A stretch of 64,000 nucleotides of DNA from Acidihalobacter ferrooxydans. GTDB taxonomy: Bacteria > Pseudomonadota > Gammaproteobacteria > DSM-5130 > Acidihalobacteraceae. Each line of letters begins with the position of its first letter. Position 1 is the stretch's first letter. Shown in pieces: positions 37,028-45,172 of the stretch. The DNA is taken from contig NZ_CP019434.1 of assembly GCF_001975725.1 (NCBI RefSeq), positions 3,002,792-3,066,791 on the forward strand, given 5' to 3'. The notes beneath the pieces are model-generated. The model was given only the letters and a program-made list of their open reading frames with translations. It did not search any database and was not told the origin of the DNA. A program made the translations under genes and the position numbers.

Positions 37028-37618
37028 ATGGCGGAGCCCGATCTTATTCTCGTGCGCCACGGCGCCACCGAGTGGAGCGAAACCGGGCAACACACCTCGC
37101 AGACCGACATCGGCCTGACCGAGGCCGGCCGCGCCGAAGCACGGCGCCTGCGCGGCTGGCTGCAAACTCAGCGCCCCGCGGCAGTCTGGACCAGCCCGCT
37201 GCGCCGCGCGCGTGAAACCGCCCAAGCCTGCGGTTACGCCGAGGCGGAAATCGTCGATGCATTGCGCGAATGGAACTACGGCGACTACGAAGGGCTGACC
37301 ACGCCGGAAATACAATACGCGTCGCCGGGCTGGACGGTGTTCGAGTACGGCGGAGCGGGCCCGGAAGGCGAAACGCCGGAGGCGGTCGCGCAGCGCGTGG
37401 ACGCCCTGCTCGCGCGCGTCCGGCAGGTTCCCGGCCGGCCGGTGCTGATGTTCGCGCACGGACACATACTGCGTGCCTTGACCGCGCGCTGGCTGGGGCA
37501 GCCGGTGCAATTCGGCGCGCGCCTGCATCTGGATTCAGGGTCGATCTGCCTGCTTGGCAAGGAACACGAACTCAAGGCCGTGCTGAGCTGGAACGTCCGG
37601 CAGCCGGTGACGGATTGA
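37028..37618 (+). CDS. Histidine phosphatase family protein (phosphoglycerate mutase-like)
   Basis: A 196-residue protein with the RHG signature ILVRHGATEW (phosphohistidine His), the second arginine/Glu region WTSPLRRARETAQA and FAHGHILRALTARWLG holding the second catalytic His. Substrates in this family range from phosphoglycerate to adenosylcobalamin-phosphate and sugar phosphates; not assignable. GAGGAG lies seven bases before ATG 37028, 60 bases after the MoeB-like gene, so co-transcription is likely. Confidence 0.85.
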   Translation: MAEPDLILVRHGATEWSETGQHTSQTDIGLTEAGRAEARRLRGWLQTQRPAAVWTSPLRRARETAQACGYAEAEIVDALREWNYGDYEGLTTPEIQYASPGWTVFEYGGAGPEGETPEAVAQRVDALLARVRQVPGRPVLMFAHGHILRALTARWLGQPVQFGARLHLDSGSICLLGKEHELKAVLSWNVRQPVTD

Positions 37619-37697
37619 ACCCGGATCATCCATCAGGCGCGGCCCGCCTCGCTGCAAGTTGCCAGGTCTGCCGGCCCGGCAGACACCGGGCGCGGGA

Positions 37698-38006
37698 TCA
37701 ATCCAGCTTCAGGCGCTCCACGACCCGGCCGTGCAGCAGATGCTCCTCGACGATCTCATCCACATCGGCGCGATCCCGGTAGGTGTACCAGACACCCTCG
37801 GGATAGACGACGACAATCGGACCTTCTTCGCAGCGCCCCAGACAGCCGGCTATATTAACCCGCACACGACCCGCGCCCGAAATCCTGAGCGCCTTGGTGC
37901 GCTCCTTGGCATAGGCGCGCAGGGCGGAGGCGTCGTGGTTCTGGCAACAGGCCTTGTCTTCGCGCTGATTCGTGCAGAAGAAGGCGTGGCGTTCGTAGTA
38001 AGCCAT
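37698..38006 (-). CDS. Thioredoxin-like [2Fe-2S] ferredoxin
   Basis: A 102-residue protein of the (2Fe-2S) thioredoxin-like ferredoxin family (NuoE C-domain-like). Four cluster cysteines are likely: CTNQREDKACC near the N-terminus and IAGCLGRCEEGP in the middle; VVVYPEGVWY follows. ATG 38006 (MAYYERHAFFC) is preferred over ATG 38036, whose extra ten residues have no family similarity. It may carry electrons to an unknown partner. Convergent with the histidine phosphatase. Confidence 0.88.
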   Translation of the reverse strand: MAYYERHAFFCTNQREDKACCQNHDASALRAYAKERTKALRISGAGRVRVNIAGCLGRCEEGPIVVVYPEGVWYTYRDRADVDEIVEEHLLHGRVVERLKLD

Positions 38007-38125
38007 TCGGGCATTCCCTGGGATGAGGACGAACACAGCATATGCGGACGGCGCGCGTCATTCTCAAGCGCGAGCGCGCTAAATCCGGATGATACAAAAA
38101 TTTCCGCCGATCTCACGAGCAGCCT

Positions 38126-38201
38126 GATTCCAAAAGGGAATTCCTGAAGAACTCGCGTATCGGCGATGACGATCGACTGAGAAAATATCCCTTGTGGAAT
38201 C
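38126..38201. repeat. Family B palindromic repeat, copy B3
   Basis: 76 bp with clear inverted ends GATTCCAAAAGGGAATT and AATATCCCTTGTGGAATC. After it come two direct copies of GCGATTTCAGCACCA and then TGATGAAACATCCG, a tail also found after B2. It lies between the divergent ferredoxin and glcF genes. Confidence 0.85.
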
Positions 38202-38273
38202 CATATCCGACGCGATTTCAGCACCACGCGATTTCAGCACCAAGTGATGAAACATCCGAGCTAAGATACGCCC

Positions 38274-39521
38274 ATGACAACGCCGCATGCCGAACCCGCA
38301 CCGAACCCGCAGGACTTTGCCGCAACAGACCAGTGCGTGCAGTGCGGCCTGTGCCTGCCACACTGCCCGACCTATGGCGAAACGCAGAACGAAGCCGACT
38401 CGCCGCGCGGACGCATTTCGCTGATTCAGGCACTCGCGCGCGGCGAATTGCCCGCGGACGCGCCACTGCGCACGCATCTGGACGGTTGCCTGGGTTGCCG
38501 CGCCTGCGAAGACATCTGCCCGTCCGGCGTGCCCTACGGGCAGTTGATCGACAACGCGCGCGCCGAACTGCGCCGACGCGGTGCCCGCCACGCCCTGCGC
38601 GATGCCTGGATGCACGGTTTTGCCACGCGCAGAGGACTGCGCCGCACATTGTATGCGGGCTCGCGCTGGCTGAACCGCGCGCCGGGGCTGTCGCGCACGC
38701 TGCGCGGCGGGCCGGCCCTGCGCCGCGCCCATGCCCTGACGGCACGGCTGCCGGCAGGTCGCCTGCGCTTCGACGCCCACGCACCGCGCACGCGCGGCGC
38801 GGTCTACCTGTTCACCGGCTGCGCGGCCGAGGTGTTCGACCGCGAGACCCTGCATGCAGCGCGCCGCGTGCTGGAAGCGTTCGGCTTCGAAGTACTCACC
38901 CCGCCCGCCCAAACCTGCTGCGGCGCACTCCACCAGCACGCAGGCGACCGCGCAACCGCGCAAAGACTGGCGCAGACCAACTGCGGCGCATTCGCGCACG
39001 ACCTGCCGCTCATCGTCACCTCCAGCGCCTGCGCCGTGAGCCTGCACGAATACGGCACGCTCATCGGCGCGCCGGGCGCGGCGCTCGGCGCTCGCACGCA
39101 CGAAATCAGCGCATTCCTCGCCGCCCGGCCCTGGCCGGACGCCCTGACCCTGCGTCCGCTGGCTGCCCGCATCGCCGTCCACACACCGTGTACCCAGCGC
39201 CGCGTGTTGCACACGCCCGATGCGGCGGAGGCCCTGTTGCGCCACATTCCGCAGGCGGACATCATCGCGCTGCCCGGCAACGACCGCTGCTGCGGAGCCG
39301 CCGGCAGCTACATGCTCGATCACCCCGACATGGCCGACGCCCTCGTGACCCCGAAAATTCGCGCCGCCGGCCAGCTCGCCCCCGCCCTGCTGGCCACCAC
39401 CAACATCGGCTGCGCCATGCATCTGGCCCGTGCGCTGGCCGCCGACGGACAAACGCCCGAAGTCATCCATCCGGTCAGCCTGCTGGCCCGCCAACTTGCC
39501 GCGCCTGAGCCCAGGGCATAG
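38274..39521 (+). CDS. glcF: Glycolate oxidase iron-sulfur subunit
   Basis: A 415-residue protein with two [4Fe-4S] motifs (CVQCGLCLPHCP and CLGCRACEDICP, residues about 20-85) and two CCG domains (FTGC...TCCGALH and HTPCTQRR...RCCGAAG). This is the GlcF architecture: the electron-transfer subunit of glycolate dehydrogenase GlcDEF. glcD and glcE are not adjacent, so it may pair with subunits elsewhere or serve another FAD dehydrogenase such as D-lactate dehydrogenase. coq7 follows 39 bases later. Confidence 0.9.
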   Translation: MTTPHAEPAPNPQDFAATDQCVQCGLCLPHCPTYGETQNEADSPRGRISLIQALARGELPADAPLRTHLDGCLGCRACEDICPSGVPYGQLIDNARAELRRRGARHALRDAWMHGFATRRGLRRTLYAGSRWLNRAPGLSRTLRGGPALRRAHALTARLPAGRLRFDAHAPRTRGAVYLFTGCAAEVFDRETLHAARRVLEAFGFEVLTPPAQTCCGALHQHAGDRATAQRLAQTNCGAFAHDLPLIVTSSACAVSLHEYGTLIGAPGAALGARTHEISAFLAARPWPDALTLRPLAARIAVHTPCTQRRVLHTPDAAEALLRHIPQADIIALPGNDRCCGAAGSYMLDHPDMADALVTPKIRAAGQLAPALLATTNIGCAMHLARALAADGQTPEVIHPVSLLARQLAAPEPRA

Positions 39522-39560
39522 CATGCCGGTCAACCCTCTTCGCCAACCGGAATCATCAAC

Positions 39561-40199
39561 ATGCGCACACTCTCGCCCATAGATCGCCTGATCGACGAAC
39601 TCGACCACTCACTGCGCACGCTGTACGGCACCCCGTACACCACCGCGCGCCCCGACCCGGCCGAGGGTTTTGAAGAAGCGCAGTTGAGCGATGCCGAACG
39701 CGCACTCGCCGGCGACCTGTTGCGCGTCGATCATGCGGGCGAAGTTTCCGCGCAAGGGCTTTATCGCGGGCAGGCGCTGACCGCGCGCGATGCACAAACG
39801 CGCGCACAGATGGCCCAGTCTGCACTCGAAGAAAACGATCATCTGCAATGGTGCGAAGCGCGGCTCGACGCGCTCGGCACGCACAAAAGCCTGCTCGGCC
39901 CGTTCTGGTACTGGGGCAGCTACGGCATCGGCGCCTGCGCCGGCCTGCTCGGCGACCGCTGGAGCCTGGGTTTCATCGACGAAACCGAGCAGCAGGTGGT
40001 CCGCCATCTCAGCGACCACCTCGACCGCCTGCCGGCGGAGGATCACAAGAGCCGCGCCGTGCTGGAGCAGATGCGCGAGGACGAAACCCACCACGCGCAC
40101 AAGGCGCGCGCCGCCGGTGGCGCCACGCTGCCCTGGCCGGCGCGCAAACTCATGCACGCCGTCTCGCGGGTGATGACGACGGCCGCCTCACGCATCTGA
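39561..40199 (+). CDS. coq7: Demethoxyubiquinone hydroxylase (Coq7/CAT5)
   Basis: A 212-residue di-iron monooxygenase for a late ring hydroxylation in ubiquinone synthesis. Carboxylate/His motifs are seen in duplicate: RVDHAGEVSAQGLYRGQ with ALEENDHLQW, and IDETEQQVVRHL with REDETHHAHKA. It replaces the flavin enzyme UbiF found in E. coli. Its 3' end overlaps the convergent tmcA by 12 bases. Confidence 0.94.
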   Translation: MRTLSPIDRLIDELDHSLRTLYGTPYTTARPDPAEGFEEAQLSDAERALAGDLLRVDHAGEVSAQGLYRGQALTARDAQTRAQMAQSALEENDHLQWCEARLDALGTHKSLLGPFWYWGSYGIGACAGLLGDRWSLGFIDETEQQVVRHLSDHLDRLPAEDHKSRAVLEQMREDETHHAHKARAAGGATLPWPARKLMHAVSRVMTTAASRI

Positions 40200-42392
40200 G
40201 GCCGACGCGCGCGCCGCCAGCAGCCGGCTCACCGCGCCTCGCAACACCTCGATCAACTGCGCCCGACCCGGCAGCGCCAACTGCCTGGCGACCTCAGCCC
40301 AGGACTGCTGCTGCACCAGCCGGGCGGCGAGCGCGGCCCACTCGTCATCGCGCAGCGTAGAGGCCTGTCGGGTCTGGAAAGAATCGGCGGCGGCGACGGG
40401 ATAAGCGGGCCATTGCCCACTCGCCCCGCTACGCTCCTCCGAGTCCGACAGGCGCCTGGCATCCCGCCAGGCGCGGCCCAGACGAGCCAGCGCCAGCTCG
40501 CGCAGCCAGGGCTGCGCATCCTCGAACGTACATGCGCCACGCGCAAAGCGCGCCGCCTCACTGATTGCCGCAGCGGAGACCGCACCCAACGCGTCCTCCT
40601 CAAGCAACGCACAGACCAGCGCGGGTTCCAGTCCGCGCAGCGCATCGCCCAACCAGCCCGGCAAACCCGCCGTGAACCGCTGCCGCGCGCTGCGCCGGAG
40701 CGCCTCGCCTGCCGCGCTCAGCCCCTGCAACATCAACGCGGCGTGCGCGCCGCTGGTGGCCTCGCGGGTAAAACCGATGCGCACCGGCGCCAGTCCTGCC
40801 GCGCGCCAGAATTGCAGCAAACCGGCGTCGGCGCCGAAACTCGCGCCCAGCCAATCCAGACCCTCCGCGCGCGCTTCGGCGGCGACCGCGCGCAGCAACT
40901 GCACCCCCAGTCCGCGCCGCCGCAAGGCCGGATGAACCGCAATGCGCACAATGCGCAGGCCCTGCAGAACCGCCGCATCGACCTGCCCCAGATGCGCGGC
41001 CAGAGTCTGCGCAACCAGATGTCCGCGCCAGCGCCGCTCGCCCCGCGCCACCGCCGCGGCCGCGTCCGGGGCCAGTCCGCCCTCGCGCACCCCGACCGCC
41101 ACCGCCACCAGACGCCCGGCGCGGCGCAGCCCCCACAACATGACCCCGTCGCCCTCCAGCCACTGCTGAAGATCGCGCGGGCGCGTGCGGTAATGGGCCA
41201 GAATCAGCAGCCCGAACCACTCGCGCAACAGCGCCTCGTCGCGGACGAGGCGATCGCGGTCGAAACGCTCGACCGCGAGCGCCCGAAGTGCATCGACCGC
41301 GCTCACGCTGGCCGGCTCCGCATCCAGCAGCAACAGCCGCGCCGCCAGCGCCTCCAGTGGATCGCCTGCCGCCCAGCGGATCGGCGCTGCCAGCTCAACC
41401 GCCCGCCATCCGGGCGTCGCCCGCTCCAGCACAGCGGCAAAGCGCACGCGAAACGCCTGCCCGCTGCCCTCGTAGCCATGCACGGTGGTCGCGAACGCGA
41501 TGCGCGCATACCGGGCCAACAAACGCGTCAGCAGCGCCACCGGCAGCGCGGCCGCCTCGTCGACCAGCACCACATCGGCTGCGACCGGCTCCCGAACCAG
41601 CGCATCCGGCGCAACGAACTGCATCGATGCCGCGCCGTAGCGCAACGCGCCGCGACGCGCCACAACCGCTGCGGGCAGACGGCTCCGGGCCGCATCAAAC
41701 GCCGCGCCGACTGCCGCCAGGCCGGGGCCGGTCAGCACCACGCGCGCGCCCCGTCCGGCCATCAGCCGCGCCGCCGCCAGGCCGAACGCCGCCGACTTGC
41801 CACGCCCCCGGTCGGCGGTCAGCACCACCGGACGCCGCCGGTGCCCGGTCGCCACCCGACACACGGCATCGACAGCCTTGCGCTGATCAGCGGTCAGACA
41901 ACCCTGCCCGTCCGGAGCCGGCGCAGACACGCTCGTGCACGGCCAGTCGATTGCCGGCCACGGCTGCCCCTGTTCGACCGACACACACTCCGGGGCGGCC
42001 CGCAGCAGCCGCTCCCAGCGCGCCATGAACCGGCCCGCGACACGGCTACCGGACGCTGGCGCGCTGAGCAACAACACGCCACCGGCGCGCAGCCCACCGA
42101 CCAGCGCGCCGAACAGGTCTGCATCGACGCTTTCCCGCACATCAAGCCCGACCAGATCGCGCTCGCGCCCCAGCAGTTCCGTCGCGCCACCGACCAGAGC
42201 ATTCCAGCCCGGCGGCGGTACGCCCAGCCAATCCGCTGCCTCGACCCCCAGCGCGAGCGGCACGCGCGCGGCAACAGTGGCGCACCAGTGCGGCGCGCCG
42301 CGCAGCAGCACGACACGGCGTTGCCGGCTGGCGCGGGCCGCGGTCTGTAGACGCTGGAAAAATCCATCGGTGTCTGAATATGAAATGTTCAT
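40188..42392 (-). CDS. tmcA: tRNA(Met) cytidine acetyltransferase TmcA, carrying an in-frame palindromic insert
   Basis: 734 residues. It acetylates C34 of elongator tRNA-Met using ATP and acetyl-CoA. Domains: N-terminal DUF1726-like (about 1-150), RNA helicase module with Walker A DRGRGKS (about 194-200) and DEAA box (LVDEAAALP), GNAT acetyltransferase (IVRIAVHPALRRRGLGVQL), and C-terminal tRNA-binding region. Residues 646-678 (RRLSDSEERSGASGQWPAYP onward) are encoded exactly by family A repeat A4, 99 bp and in frame, so the gene stays open. E. coli TmcA is 671 residues; the insert accounts for about half the difference. ATG 42392 matches the usual start region. Confidence 0.94.
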   Translation of the reverse strand: MNISYSDTDGFFQRLQTAARASRQRRVVLLRGAPHWCATVAARVPLALGVEAADWLGVPPPGWNALVGGATELLGRERDLVGLDVRESVDADLFGALVGGLRAGGVLLLSAPASGSRVAGRFMARWERLLRAAPECVSVEQGQPWPAIDWPCTSVSAPAPDGQGCLTADQRKAVDAVCRVATGHRRRPVVLTADRGRGKSAAFGLAAARLMAGRGARVVLTGPGLAAVGAAFDAARSRLPAAVVARRGALRYGAASMQFVAPDALVREPVAADVVLVDEAAALPVALLTRLLARYARIAFATTVHGYEGSGQAFRVRFAAVLERATPGWRAVELAAPIRWAAGDPLEALAARLLLLDAEPASVSAVDALRALAVERFDRDRLVRDEALLREWFGLLILAHYRTRPRDLQQWLEGDGVMLWGLRRAGRLVAVAVGVREGGLAPDAAAAVARGERRWRGHLVAQTLAAHLGQVDAAVLQGLRIVRIAVHPALRRRGLGVQLLRAVAAEARAEGLDWLGASFGADAGLLQFWRAAGLAPVRIGFTREATSGAHAALMLQGLSAAGEALRRSARQRFTAGLPGWLGDALRGLEPALVCALLEEDALGAVSAAAISEAARFARGACTFEDAQPWLRELALARLGRAWRDARRLSDSEERSGASGQWPAYPVAAADSFQTRQASTLRDDEWAALAARLVQQQSWAEVARQLALPGRAQLIEVLRGAVSRLLAARASASDA
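40359..40457. repeat. Family A palindromic repeat, copy A4, inside tmcA (99 bp)
   Basis: It has the same length as A1 (99 bp) and the same inner halves (GGAAAGAATCGGCGGCGGCG, CTCGCCCCGCTACGCTCC). Terminal arms AGAGGCCTGTCGGGTCTGG and CCGAGTCCGACAGGCGCCT are imperfect inverts. The element occupies exactly 33 codons of tmcA, from a codon first base at 40457. Confidence 0.92.
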
Positions 42393-42644
42393 CGTGCCCG
42401 GTGGCCTGATGCGAACGCCCGATTATCCGTGATGACCGGGCCTGCTGTCTGCGCGCGATGTCTGTCCACATTGACCGTGTGGAGAGATTGCACTTGCAAG
42501 GTCTGCGGTCTAGCACTATATTTTCACATGCGGTAGGGAACCTCGATGGTGTTCTGCCTTGATGCAGCGCACCGAGCAACTTTAGCTCTCCTTGCCGCCT
42601 TAGTATGTATACTGGCCCCCACTGCAATATCCATTGGGGGCCAT
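42393..42644. other. tmcA upstream region and left edge of the accessory patch
   Basis: No gene is seen. It contains the left copy of a 19-base direct repeat (42462-42480) that recurs before greB. GC content falls from here to about 44.7 kb. In-frame codons upstream of the DUF3800 start at 42546-42644 show no family similarity. Confidence 0.5.
42462..42480 (+). repeat. Direct repeat flanking the accessory patch, left copy
   Basis: CTGTCCACATTGACCGTGT; the right copy at 45106-45124 is CTGTCCACGTTGACCGCGT (17/19 identical, same orientation). Together they bracket the DUF3800/IS segment of about 2.6 kb. Confidence 0.6.
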
Positions 42645-43095
42645 TTGTATCTCCTATACGCAGACGAGTCTGGTAGCCCTACAGATGCTAACCAGCAGCA
42701 CTTCGTTCTCGCCGGAATCTCGGTTTTCGAGAGAAAGGCCCATTGGCTTTCGCTTGAGGTCGAGAAGATCGCTGAGCGTTTTTGCCCTTCCGATCCATTG
42801 TCTGTTGAACTTCACGGCAACCCGATGTTGGCTGGGAGGGGCTTCTGGCGAAAAATTCCGATGGTTGATCGCCTCAATGCCATCAAAGATGCGCTCCGGT
42901 TGATTGACGGTAAGCACTATCGGGTATTTGCTTCTGTTGTTGGGAAATCTGCAATTTCGCCAGATGATCCGATTCGGAGTACTTTTCAGCAGATGATCAG
43001 CCGCTTTGATCACTTTCTCGCTAGAGAGCACACCCACTTTAACAACACACAGCGTGGGCTGATCCTCTTTGATAAATCATCGAAAGACACTAGTG

Positions 43096-44410
43096 CCCGG
43101 AATATTATTCAAATAAATTCAACTGGTTATGGGGGTCGGAATGAGTCATATCGGGGTCATCCTCTGTAAGCAATTGATTCAGGGGCATTGTTTCGAAAAT
43201 GGTCAGGCTCAAAATCTGTAGGATCGAGTAGAGACTGGCCGGGATATCGAGTCGCTTCTTGATGATGGCGACCAGGACATAGACGGAGACGGCGATCCAG
43301 ACTTGCGTCTTGACCGCATTTTCTGACGTGCCGAAGAACGACTTGATGCGCAGGTGCTGCTTGATCCATTTGAATATCAGCTCAACCTGCCAGGGGTACC
43401 GGTAGAGATCCGTTACGGGGATCGCCGGGATCGTGAAGTTGTTGGTCAGAAAGACCAGCCGTTGGTCGGTCTCTGCGTCGTAGTACTGGATGCGACGAAG
43501 TGGGTCCGGGTAGTGCCGGGCGCTGCGGACACCAGTGAGCGCGATGGTTTGATCGCAACGCAGACCGGTCTGTTTGTCCACGGGGCGGGAGTACACCCGC
43601 CGGAACTGCAGGTTGGACTTGGCGCGAATGACGAAAAATGCCAACGCCTGGTGAAGCTGATGCAGACGCTCGAAGTCCGTATAGCCACGATCCACGATGT
43701 AGAAGGCGCCGGGCTCTGGCAGTAGAAGGTCGAGCACATTCACATCGTGAAGCTTGCCGTCGGAGATATGGATGAACGAAGGGATATTGCCGCGTAGATC
43801 GAGCAACGTGTGTAGCTTGACGGCGGCCTTGGTTTGCCGGAAATGCGCCCAGGGGAATACGGACAAGCAGAGATCGATGGTGGAGGCATCGAGCGCGTAG
43901 ACCGTGTTGTCGAGTTCGAGGCCAAGGTCCTCGTCGGCATACAGTCGCCGGGCGATCTGGATCAGTGACTGAGCAAAGTCGGCGTAGATGCGCCAGTCGC
44001 GCTTCTCGTTGGCCTCGGCCAGTGTGCTGCGCGCGATGCGAGAACGGATGCCCATGTGGTAGAGCTTGTTGCTCTGGGCGTTCAGGCAGGCCTCGATGTC
44101 GCGCAGGCTCTCCCGGTAGGTGAGCTGTGCAAAGGCCATGCATCGGTACTGCTCCTGACAGCTGAAGCGTTTGACGTGCCGGTTGCCGTTGTAGAGCTGA
44201 ATGCAGCGCCGCAGTGTGTGCAAAGGCAGGTGATCTATCGCCTGTGCGAACACGAGTTTTCCTGTGTACATGACTTGGTCGCTCCAACCCGGAATACCGC
44301 GTTGAAGCGTGCGCCTGGCCCGGAGGCCAGTTCAAGTCGGTGACAGGCGAAAAAGGCATGTTATTTTCGTAAAAACAGTTGATTATAGAGGGTCATGCCA
44401 GATTTTTCCG
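43096..44410 (-). mobile_element. IS4-family insertion sequence in the DUF3800 gene
   Basis: About 1315 bp bounded by a 10-bp target-site duplication GACACTAGTG at 43086-43095 and 44411-44420. The ends begin CCCGGAATA (left) and, on the other strand, CGGAAAAAT (right), giving a short imperfect inverted repeat. One base at each junction is ambiguous. It carries one transposase gene on the minus strand. Confidence 0.88.
43105..44271 (-). CDS. IS4-family transposase (DUF4372 + DDE)
   Basis: An intact 388-residue transposase. The N-terminal DUF4372 region contains FAQAIDHLPLHTLRRCI and RCMAFAQLTYRESLRDIEAC. The DDE domain has DAST (first Asp), YIVDRGYTDF (second Asp) and YRYPWQVELIFKWIKQHL with the YREK-type R/E/K triad of the IS4 family. 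No frameshift is seen, so it may still be active. It is the only gene of the element. Confidence 0.93.
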   Translation of the reverse strand: MYTGKLVFAQAIDHLPLHTLRRCIQLYNGNRHVKRFSCQEQYRCMAFAQLTYRESLRDIEACLNAQSNKLYHMGIRSRIARSTLAEANEKRDWRIYADFAQSLIQIARRLYADEDLGLELDNTVYALDASTIDLCLSVFPWAHFRQTKAAVKLHTLLDLRGNIPSFIHISDGKLHDVNVLDLLLPEPGAFYIVDRGYTDFERLHQLHQALAFFVIRAKSNLQFRRVYSRPVDKQTGLRCDQTIALTGVRSARHYPDPLRRIQYYDAETDQRLVFLTNNFTIPAIPVTDLYRYPWQVELIFKWIKQHLRIKSFFGTSENAVKTQVWIAVSVYVLVAIIKKRLDIPASLYSILQILSLTIFETMPLNQLLTEDDPDMTHSDPHNQLNLFE

Positions 44411-44682
44411 GACACTAGTGATCGAAAGAGGCTCCAATTCAGGCATTGGCGCGCGATTTCAAAACCATTGGCCACGAATGGGGAACCCTGCGGAACATGG
44501 CGGAAGTGCCTGCCTTCATTGATTCCGAAGCTACGAGGCTCATCCAACTCGCAGATCTAGTGGCGTATGCGCTCTTTCGGAAGTACGAACGCAAGGACAC
44601 CCAGTTCTCCCAAATCATTGACAACAAGTATGATTGTTTCGGGGGCACTCGGCACGGGCTTCATGAGCGCATTTAGAGAACA

Positions 44683-44759
44683 ACCCAACAAATCGATCAG
44701 CCCGACGCCGAAACCGCTGCGCGGTTTCGGTTCCCTACGCGCTTCGGCGCAAGTTAGCC
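44683..44759 (+). other. attC-like imperfect palindrome after the DUF3800 remnant
   Basis: Seven bases after the DUF3800 stop the sequence ACCCAAC AAATCGATCAGCCCGACG leads into a perfect 10-bp hairpin (CCGAAACCGC-TGC-GCGGTTTCGG, 44708-44730) and ends GGCGCAAGTTAGCC. The order resembles an integron attC site (RYYYAAC ... GTTRRRY), but the right core GTTAGCC breaks the consensus at one base and core complementarity is incomplete. No integrase gene or second site is recognised. Confidence 0.35.
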
Positions 44760-44830
44760 CAAGCATTATCGCCTTAGGCAAAGCCCAGCGCATCTTGTGC
44801 GAAAGGAGTTGGTTAGCCTCGCCGGTGGCA

Positions 44831-45093
44831 TTACCTGGACGCAGCCCCAAGTAGTGGTGTGACACAAGCCAGTGGGGCTCCTTTGCGAAAACGGACGGGC
44901 AGGCGTTTGACCTGTCGCAGGCTCAAACCAAGCTGGCAAGCTGCATCCCATTGCCTCAACCGTCCGTCAACGACCTGCTGTACAACCGCCAGCCGATCCA
45001 CTGCCTTCTGTGTCATCGCAATGCACTCTTCAGCCATCGCCTATCCTGAATCCAAAAAGAGGCATTTTAGAATTGGACAAAGGGGACATTGCT
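44831..45093 (-). pseudogene. Remnant of an ISNCY/IS1202-like insertion sequence (transposase N-terminus)
   Basis: On the minus strand ATG 45016 opens MTQKAVDRLAVVQQVVDGRL and then CQLGLSLRQVKRLPVRFRKG, the helix-turn-helix start of ISNCY transposases. The frame then shifts (the next family-like piece LVSHHYLGLRPGN is in another frame) and the rest of the roughly 400-residue protein is missing. Upstream of it, TGTCCCCTTTGTCCAATT at about 45075-45093 looks like the IS terminus. Confidence 0.65.
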
Positions 45094-45105
45094 GCTTTGA
45101 GCTAA

Positions 45106-45124
45106 CTGTCCACGTTGACCGCGT
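45106..45124 (+). repeat. Direct repeat flanking the accessory patch, right copy
   Basis: CTGTCCACGTTGACCGCGT, 12 bases outside the ISNCY-like terminus and about 50 bases before greB. Its partner is at 42462-42480. Confidence 0.6.
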
Positions 45125-45172
45125 ATCAGGTGCGAGTGTCATGCGTGTACACTTGATTTGGATGTTTGTGAA

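Larger units (their letters stand above)
42645..44676 (+). pseudogene. DUF3800 domain protein gene, split by an IS element and frameshifted
   Basis: The 5' part (42645-43095, likely TTG start behind TTGGGGGCC) encodes YLLYADESGSPTD...HFVLAGISVF, the DUF3800 N-terminus with its acidic YxDESG motif, continuing to LILFDKSSKDTS. The 3' part (44421-44676) encodes ARDFKTIGHEWGTLRN, AEVPAFIDSEATRLIQLADL and GGTRHGLHERI, the DUF3800 C-terminus. A 1315-bp IS separates them. Removing the IS and one target-site copy leaves the halves offset by two bases, so at least one more indel exists. DUF3800 proteins are suspected RNase H-like nucleases frequent on mobile DNA and in defence islands. Base composition is clearly poorer in GC than the flanks. 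Confidence 0.85.

Noticed and set aside
38079-39608. A 509-codon minus-strand frame opposite glcF
   Set aside because: Only its C-terminal piece looks protein-like, and that is a translation of repeat B3, not of a gene.
40413-42350. A 645-codon plus-strand frame opposite tmcA
   Set aside because: TmcA motifs on the minus strand are decisive; the other frame is Arg/Gln/Pro-rich with no family.
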